A stretch of 64,000 nucleotides of DNA from Flavobacteriaceae bacterium GSB9 (GTDB lineage: Bacteria; Bacteroidota; Bacteroidia; Flavobacteriales; Flavobacteriaceae), in the NCBI GenBank assembly GCA_022749295.1, contig CP062007.1, positions 2,046,001-2,110,000 of the forward strand, read 5' to 3'. How positions within the stretch are numbered: the stretch's first letter is position 1; every line of letters starts with the position of its first letter. The notes under the pieces were generated by a model that saw only the letters and a program-made list of their open reading frames with translations, had not been told where the DNA came from and ran no database searches. This document shows positions 59,766-64,000 of this stretch, one piece after another. Both the position numbers and the translations under genes were made by a program.

Positions 59766-60917
59766 TTAATACCCAAAGTCTGATTTTATTAAATCGGCCC
59801 GCTCCAGCACCTCATCTTTAGTGATGCCAGCTATTTCCTCTAATGCGTAGGCCGACTGATAAGTACGCATAGCTTTTTTGGGCTCTCCGGTTTCTTCGTA
59901 AAAACGTCCTAGATAATAATCGCCCAACAGAGTTTCCGGATATGCTTTTCTAGCCATTTTGCCAAGTTCTTCGTAGTACTCATACCATTCGTTTTTTTCA
60001 ATAGCTGCCGCAACAGCCCTAAAATCGTTAATCAAAATCTTTTTATCGATGCCAAATAAATCTGAAATAGCTTGATATTTTTCTTGAAGGTAAAGTACGG
60101 GAGATATTTCCAACTCTAGAATAACATCGTTATACTCTTCTTTTGAAATAGGACCAAAAACCTGAAAAATACCTTCAATAGCACTTGGTATGGCATGTGT
60201 TGGAACCGCATAATGCGATGTACCTTCAAAACTATCAAAATTGTAAACTAAGTTTTCGTTTTCCAAAGCAGCAATATCAGTATTAAGAGCGTTGGTCATT
60301 TGTAATATGGATTCTGAATTGTTCTTTGTATTAGCCAAATAGTAGAATGTTTTTGATTCTGTTTTACCCAACACCTCTGGAACGTACTCTATCATATTAG
60401 GAGCCAACTGTGGGCTAATTACAACATAGGCTTGAAATAAGGGCTTCGATTTTAACAAAAAATAATTAATAAAGTTGGCACTTTCGCCATGGCCTACGGC
60501 AATTTTAAAGTTGCCCACCCTAAAGCTTTCTTCCAAATAAGGCACCAATTCCATGCCTATAAATTCAAAAAAGGTAGCACCTGTTTCAATAGGTAGGGAG
60601 TTCTGTTCGGAATATAAAGTGTCATCAAAGCGTTTACCATATTGGTTAACCCCTACTACAATAGCTTCAGGCATATCTTCCCAATATGAAAAGTAATCGA
60701 CATTTCCGGCAACGGCCTCGAACATGTAATCGCCATCTAATACAATAAATAGCGGATAGGATTTATCGTCGTTAGAACTATACCCACGAGGCAGCTGTAT
60801 CTTTATTTGGCGTTCCTCTCCTAATTTTGAAGATTGAAACGTTTCGTATTTAACTTGGGCTTCGATGTGTACTGAAACCAGCATGAGCAACAATAAGAAA
60901 ATGACAAGTTTCTTCAT
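59766..60917 (-). CDS. secreted alpha/beta-hydrolase (Fes/EntF-like esterase family) with TPR-like tail
   Basis: 383 residues. Signal peptide (residues 1-20); esterase-D-like domain (~22-265) with YPLFIVLDGDYMF and a nucleophile-elbow region AVGHGESANFIN (GxGxS form); a His near the end of the domain (SHYAVPTHAIP); then helical repeats (~285-375, TYQSAYALEEIAG) like a TPR. Substrate unknown; homologues with this layout are common in Flavobacteriaceae beside radA. Confidence 0.78.
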   Translation of the reverse strand: MKKLVIFLLLLMLVSVHIEAQVKYETFQSSKLGEERQIKIQLPRGYSSNDDKSYPLFIVLDGDYMFEAVAGNVDYFSYWEDMPEAIVVGVNQYGKRFDDTLYSEQNSLPIETGATFFEFIGMELVPYLEESFRVGNFKIAVGHGESANFINYFLLKSKPLFQAYVVISPQLAPNMIEYVPEVLGKTESKTFYYLANTKNNSESILQMTNALNTDIAALENENLVYNFDSFEGTSHYAVPTHAIPSAIEGIFQVFGPISKEEYNDVILELEISPVLYLQEKYQAISDLFGIDKKILINDFRAVAAAIEKNEWYEYYEELGKMARKAYPETLLGDYYLGRFYEETGEPKKAMRTYQSAYALEEIAGITKDEVLERADLIKSDFGY

Positions 60918-60985
60918 TTTTCAAAAAATGATTTGAGTTAACATGGGCAAGGTAATAAATAAAGGCAGAGATTAAAAGGAAGATT

Positions 60986-61951
60986 TTAAGCTTGTGGCTT
61001 CTTTTTTCTGTTAAAAATAGGCAGATAAATAAGCGAAAGCCCACCAAAGATCACAATCATCAAGGTTTGTGATGCCCACATAATCCAACCAAAAGCAATA
61101 CTTGGCTGTTCTGGAATTGAGAAAATTGAAAACGCTGCATAAACGGCCAAAGGATACGAGCCAATGCCGCCATTGGTGGCCGCAATACTAAAACTGGCCG
61201 AAATAAAACCAATTAGAATAGCAGCAAAGCTTATGTTGTGCAGCTCATCGAACGCAAAAGAGGTTACATAAAACATGAGGATGTACATTACCCAAATAAA
61301 AAGGGTATGAAAAATAAATGCCCATTTCTTTTTCATTTTAAAAATACTTAAAGCACCTTCAACCAAACCACTTACAAAACCCTTTACTTTTAAAGCGAAT
61401 TTAGATTTACTTTTTTTAAGAACTTTAAAAAACCAGAGCAAGAGCAAAATACCAACCATAAGCACCAAGCCTATTTTTAATGGATCGAAACGCTCCACCA
61501 AAAAACTATAGATAAAATCGAACTGAAGAAATAAGGTAACCACAATAATGCCCAACATAACCAACATATCTGCAATACGCTCTGCCACAATGGTACCAAA
61601 ACCTTTTTCGAAAGGCACATCTTCGTAATTTGTTATAATGGATGCGCGGGCCACTTCGCCCGCCCTGGGAATGGTATAATTAATTAAATAGGTTGCAAAA
61701 ACAGCCATTACACTATTGCCAAATTTTATTTTGTAACCCATAGGCTCTAATTGAAACCGCCAACGATAAGCTCGTGACAAATGACTTAAAAGCCCCAAAA
61801 ACACACCTATTAGAATATAAGTATAATCGGCATTTTTGGCATACACCAACAATTCATCTAACGATACTTTTGAAAGCGAATACCAGACCAAAAAAACTCC
61901 CAAAAGCAATGGGAGTGAAATTTTCAGTATTCTTTTTATGTTGGCCTTCAA
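60986..61951 (-). CDS. flippase-like / lysylphosphatidylglycerol-synthase TM family protein
   Basis: 321 residues, inner membrane, about eight helices (PF03706, YbhN/UPF0104). Motifs: LLGVFLVWYSL, SHLSRAYRWRFQLEPMGY, NYTIPRAGEVARASII and ATNGGIGSYPLAVYAAF, typical of the family, which includes the lipid flippase half of MprF. No synthetase half is present. It lies 4 bp after panD. Confidence 0.85.
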   Translation of the reverse strand: MKANIKRILKISLPLLLGVFLVWYSLSKVSLDELLVYAKNADYTYILIGVFLGLLSHLSRAYRWRFQLEPMGYKIKFGNSVMAVFATYLINYTIPRAGEVARASIITNYEDVPFEKGFGTIVAERIADMLVMLGIIVVTLFLQFDFIYSFLVERFDPLKIGLVLMVGILLLLWFFKVLKKSKSKFALKVKGFVSGLVEGALSIFKMKKKWAFIFHTLFIWVMYILMFYVTSFAFDELHNISFAAILIGFISASFSIAATNGGIGSYPLAVYAAFSIFSIPEQPSIAFGWIMWASQTLMIVIFGGLSLIYLPIFNRKKKPQA

Positions 61952-61955
61952 AGGT

Positions 61956-62306
61956 TTATTTTAGCAGGTTAGTGGCTTCATCAGGAAACACCAACGCGGG
62001 CTTAAACACCTTGGCTTCCTCAATATCCATAAAAGCATAGGTGATTAGAATTAGGGTATCGCCCACCGAAACTTTTCTGGCGGCAGCACCATTAAGCGTA
62101 ATTTCGCCACTGTTTCTTGGTCCAGGGATACAATAAGTTTCCAAACGTTCGCCATTGTCGTTATTTACAATCTGAACCTTTTCCCCCTGAATAATATTAG
62201 CAGCATCCATTAAATCTTCGTCAATGGTTATACTACCTATATAGTTGAGTTCAGCGCCTGTGCACTTAACCCTGTGAATTTTAGATTTTACTACTTGAAT
62301 TTGCAT
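61956..62306 (-). CDS. panD: aspartate 1-decarboxylase
   Basis: Makes beta-alanine from aspartate for pantothenate. 116 residues, made as a proenzyme that cuts itself between Gly24 and Ser25 ([12 protein letters not shown]) to form the pyruvoyl group. Substrate residues in the stretch [15 protein letters not shown]. Its own -7 box lies just upstream, within the short panC-panD gap, so it need not depend on read-through from panC. Confidence 0.96.
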   Translation of the reverse strand: MQIQVVKSKIHRVKCTGAELNYIGSITIDEDLMDAANIIQGEKVQIVNNDNGERLETYCIPGPRNSGEITLNGAAARKVSVGDTLILITYAFMDIEEAKVFKPALVFPDEATNLLK

Positions 62307-62310
62307 GCTG

Positions 62311-62318
62311 CAAAGATA
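62311..62318 (-). promoter_or_regulatory. -7 box abutting panD
   Basis: Minus strand TATCTTTG (62318 to 62311) followed by C matches TAnnTTTG exactly and ends 4 nt before the panD ATG at 62306. It lies between the panC stop and panD. Confidence 0.5.
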
Positions 62319-62319
62319 A

Positions 62320-63171
62320 TTAATTTAATGCTATATTATCAATAAGTCGAATATCGTCGGCATATACGGCAATAAAGGCCCTATAGTTCTTTTTATTTGA
62401 TTTCCGTTTAACGGGTCTTAAGGTTTCCGTTTCAGAAATGATAAAATACTCCAACTCCAACAAATCGTTTTTAGTGAACTGTTCTTCAACCCATTGCGTT
62501 ACTTTACCTGCACTTTTTGTGCCAAAATGCTTTTTTGCGGTTTTTAATGTTTTGTAGATAAAAGGAGCGGCCGCTCTGTACTCTGGTTTTAAGCGGGTAT
62601 TCCGCGAACTCATAGCCAAACCATCACTTTCACGCTGGATTTTACAACCCACTATTTTTACAGGAATATTGTGCTTTTCAACCAGTTTTCTTATAATTTG
62701 AAGTTGCTGAAAGTCCTTTTCACCAAAGTAGGCCCTGTGCGGCTTTATAATTTCAAAAAAACGTTTAACAACTGTTCCTACGCCATTAAAATGCCCGTCA
62801 CGAAACTTACCTTCCATTTCATGCTCCAAACCATCGTAATCAAACGTTTCCGAAACAGGGTTTTTACCGTACACATCATCAACCGTTGGTGCATAAACCA
62901 AAATACGGGTATCGCTCAGGTTTTTCAGCAACGCAACGTCATTATCAAGCGTTCTGGGATATTTTTCTAAATCGTTGGGGTTATCGAACTGAGTTGGATT
63001 AACAAAAATACTTACCACAACGGTATCGTTATCTTCCAGAGCTTTTTTTACTAACTGCAAATGGCCGTCGTGCAGTGCACCCATTGTGGGGACCAAACCA
63101 ATACCGCAGTTTTTGGCTTTCAACTTTTCAATTGCAGACTCAATTTGCTGTCTTTCTGTGTAAATTTCCAC
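62320..63171 (-). CDS. panC: pantothenate synthetase
   Basis: Joins pantoate and beta-alanine with ATP. 283 residues. ATP-binding motif [14 protein letters not shown] (M30, H34 and H37); [26 protein letters not shown]-like [12 protein letters not shown]. First of panC-panD-flippase-esterase-radA; divergent from the glycogen synthase gene. panB is not in the window. Confidence 0.97.
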   Translation of the reverse strand: MEIYTERQQIESAIEKLKAKNCGIGLVPTMGALHDGHLQLVKKALEDNDTVVVSIFVNPTQFDNPNDLEKYPRTLDNDVALLKNLSDTRILVYAPTVDDVYGKNPVSETFDYDGLEHEMEGKFRDGHFNGVGTVVKRFFEIIKPHRAYFGEKDFQQLQIIRKLVEKHNIPVKIVGCKIQRESDGLAMSSRNTRLKPEYRAAAPFIYKTLKTAKKHFGTKSAGKVTQWVEEQFTKNDLLELEYFIISETETLRPVKRKSNKKNYRAFIAVYADDIRLIDNIALN

Positions 63172-63234
63172 TTTTTAATATAAAATTAACGCGTGCAAAC
63201 TTAAGATTTTACAGGCAATTTGCATAAATTTTTG

Positions 63235-63242
63235 TACTTTTG
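63235..63242 (+). promoter_or_regulatory. -7 box of the glycogen synthase gene
   Basis: TACTTTTG followed by CG fits TAnnTTTG exactly. The leader to ATG 63370 would be about 120 nt and contains a poly-T stretch; no conserved RNA motif is recognised. It lies in the 198-bp divergent gap with panC. Confidence 0.55.
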
Positions 63243-63369
63243 CGTGTTTTTTATTCTGAAATTTAAAAAGTAAACCTCCTTTTTTTTAGAGGCGCTTTAA
63301 AATTTCTCCTTAAAAAAAACTTGATAGCGATTGTTATTGATTTAAAATAAAGTATACAAAACAAATCAT

Positions 63370-64000
63370 ATGAAAGATAAGAGGATATTGTATGTATCAT
63401 CTGAAGTAGTTCCTTATTTACCCGAAACCGAAATCTCATCAATGTCGTTTGAAGCGCCACGTATGGTAAATCAGCAAGGGGGACAAATAAGAATCTTCAT
63501 GCCAAGATACGGCAACATTAACGAACGTAGACATCAACTTCACGAAGTAATTAGGCTATCAGGAATTAATTTAGTGGTTAACGATTTAGACATGCCGCTA
63601 ATTATAAAAGTAGCATCAATACCCAAAGAGCGCATACAAGTTTATTTTATTGATAACGACGAATATTTTAAGCGTAAAGCCACACTAACCGACGAAGACG
63701 GCAATTTGTTTCCAGACAACGACGAGCGTGCTATTTTCTTTGCCAAAGGTGTTATTGAAACGGTTAAAAAATTAAACTGGGCTCCAGATATTATTCACGT
63801 TCATGGTTGGTTGGCATCATTGCTTCCGCTTTACCTTAAAGAGTATTATAAAGACGAACCGTTGTTCAGCGAAAGTAAAATTGTTACCTCGGTTTACAAT
63901 CAAAGCTTTGACGATACATTAAATAAAGATATGGCCAACAAAATTAAATTTGACGATATCGCCGAAGAAGCCATTAAGCCTTTAGAAGAACCATCGTATA
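63370..64000 (+). CDS. glgA: glycogen/starch synthase (GT5), 3' end missing
   Basis: Reading from ATG 63370 the frame is open to the window end (210 codons). It opens KDKRILYVSSEVVPYLPETEIS, then VNQQGGQIRIFMPRYGNINERR and PDIIHVHGWLASLLPLYL, the GT5 starch-synthase domain. The usual KTGGL loop is replaced by SFEAPRMVNQQGG. In Flavobacteriaceae this gene beside panC is short (about 270 residues, N-terminal GT5 domain only), so true glycogen synthase activity is unproved. Confidence 0.88.
   Translation, partial: MKDKRILYVSSEVVPYLPETEISSMSFEAPRMVNQQGGQIRIFMPRYGNINERRHQLHEVIRLSGINLVVNDLDMPLIIKVASIPKERIQVYFIDNDEYFKRKATLTDEDGNLFPDNDERAIFFAKGVIETVKKLNWAPDIIHVHGWLASLLPLYLKEYYKDEPLFSESKIVTSVYNQSFDDTLNKDMANKIKFDDIAEEAIKPLEEPSY

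Noticed and set aside
1-64000. tRNA, rRNA, CRISPR, prophage or insertion sequence
   Set aside because: I looked through all intergenic gaps; none shows a cloverleaf with T-loop, a regular array of direct repeats, or transposase/phage reading frames.

Overview
The window is a chromosomal segment of an AT-rich marine-type member of Bacteroidota, most likely Flavobacteriaceae. The evidence is type IX secretion C-terminal domains on secreted proteins, DUF4296/DUF4271 genes, promoter -7 boxes of the Bacteroidota form TAnnTTTG, S16 with a long acidic tail, and gene neighbourhoods typical of this family (glgA-like/panC/panD/flippase/radA; tyrS/DUF4296/pyrC/DUF4271/hemD). I see no prophage, IS element, CRISPR array, rRNA or tRNA.

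Layout: 0-5.8 kb holds a lactonase end, rpsP, rimM, two DUF2383 paralogues, a tRNA1(Val) methyltransferase and glutaryl-CoA dehydrogenase. 5.9-9.4 kb holds one very large gene, probably a PPi-type PEP carboxykinase, followed by a metallophosphoesterase pseudogene. 10.4-26 kb is a low-potential electron region: a 2Fe-2S ferredoxin, rseC-rnfBCDGEA, korAB, a 2x4Fe-4S ferredoxin, nifJ, and the Fe-S assembly genes nfu and mrp. 26-34 kb holds an outer-membrane protein, an alkyltransferase-like protein, a LysE exporter, trmB, a glycosyltransferase, a two-component system, two type IX cargo proteins, a LuxE-like gene and a frameshifted YHS gene. 34.6-41.6 kb is tyrS to hemD. 41.6-50.5 kb holds a prolyl oligopeptidase, ATP-dependent pckA, DUF423, a saccharopine-dehydrogenase-like gene, Lrp, glyQS and comF. 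50.6-64 kb holds a lipoprotein, omega-amidase, coiled-coil paralogues (one broken), aminotransferase, lhgO, a MutS-like ATPase, radA, an esterase, a flippase, panD, panC and a glycogen synthase cut by the window end.

How the genes fit together: NifJ and KorAB would reduce ferredoxin from pyruvate and 2-oxoglutarate, and Rnf would couple ferredoxin oxidation to NAD+ reduction and ion pumping (or run in reverse). The four transcription units of this region (rnf, korAB, the divergent ferredoxin, nifJ) share a TGAC-N4-RTCA dyad. In every case its centre lies exactly 33 bp from the centre of a candidate -7 box. That is the placement expected for a CRP/FNR-family activator and is the main new observation here. 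Other points of interest are two different PEP carboxykinases in one window, two copies of a structured dispersed repeat, three genes whose only lesions are single-base losses near A/T runs, and three promoters whose -7 box ends exactly 4 nt before the ATG.
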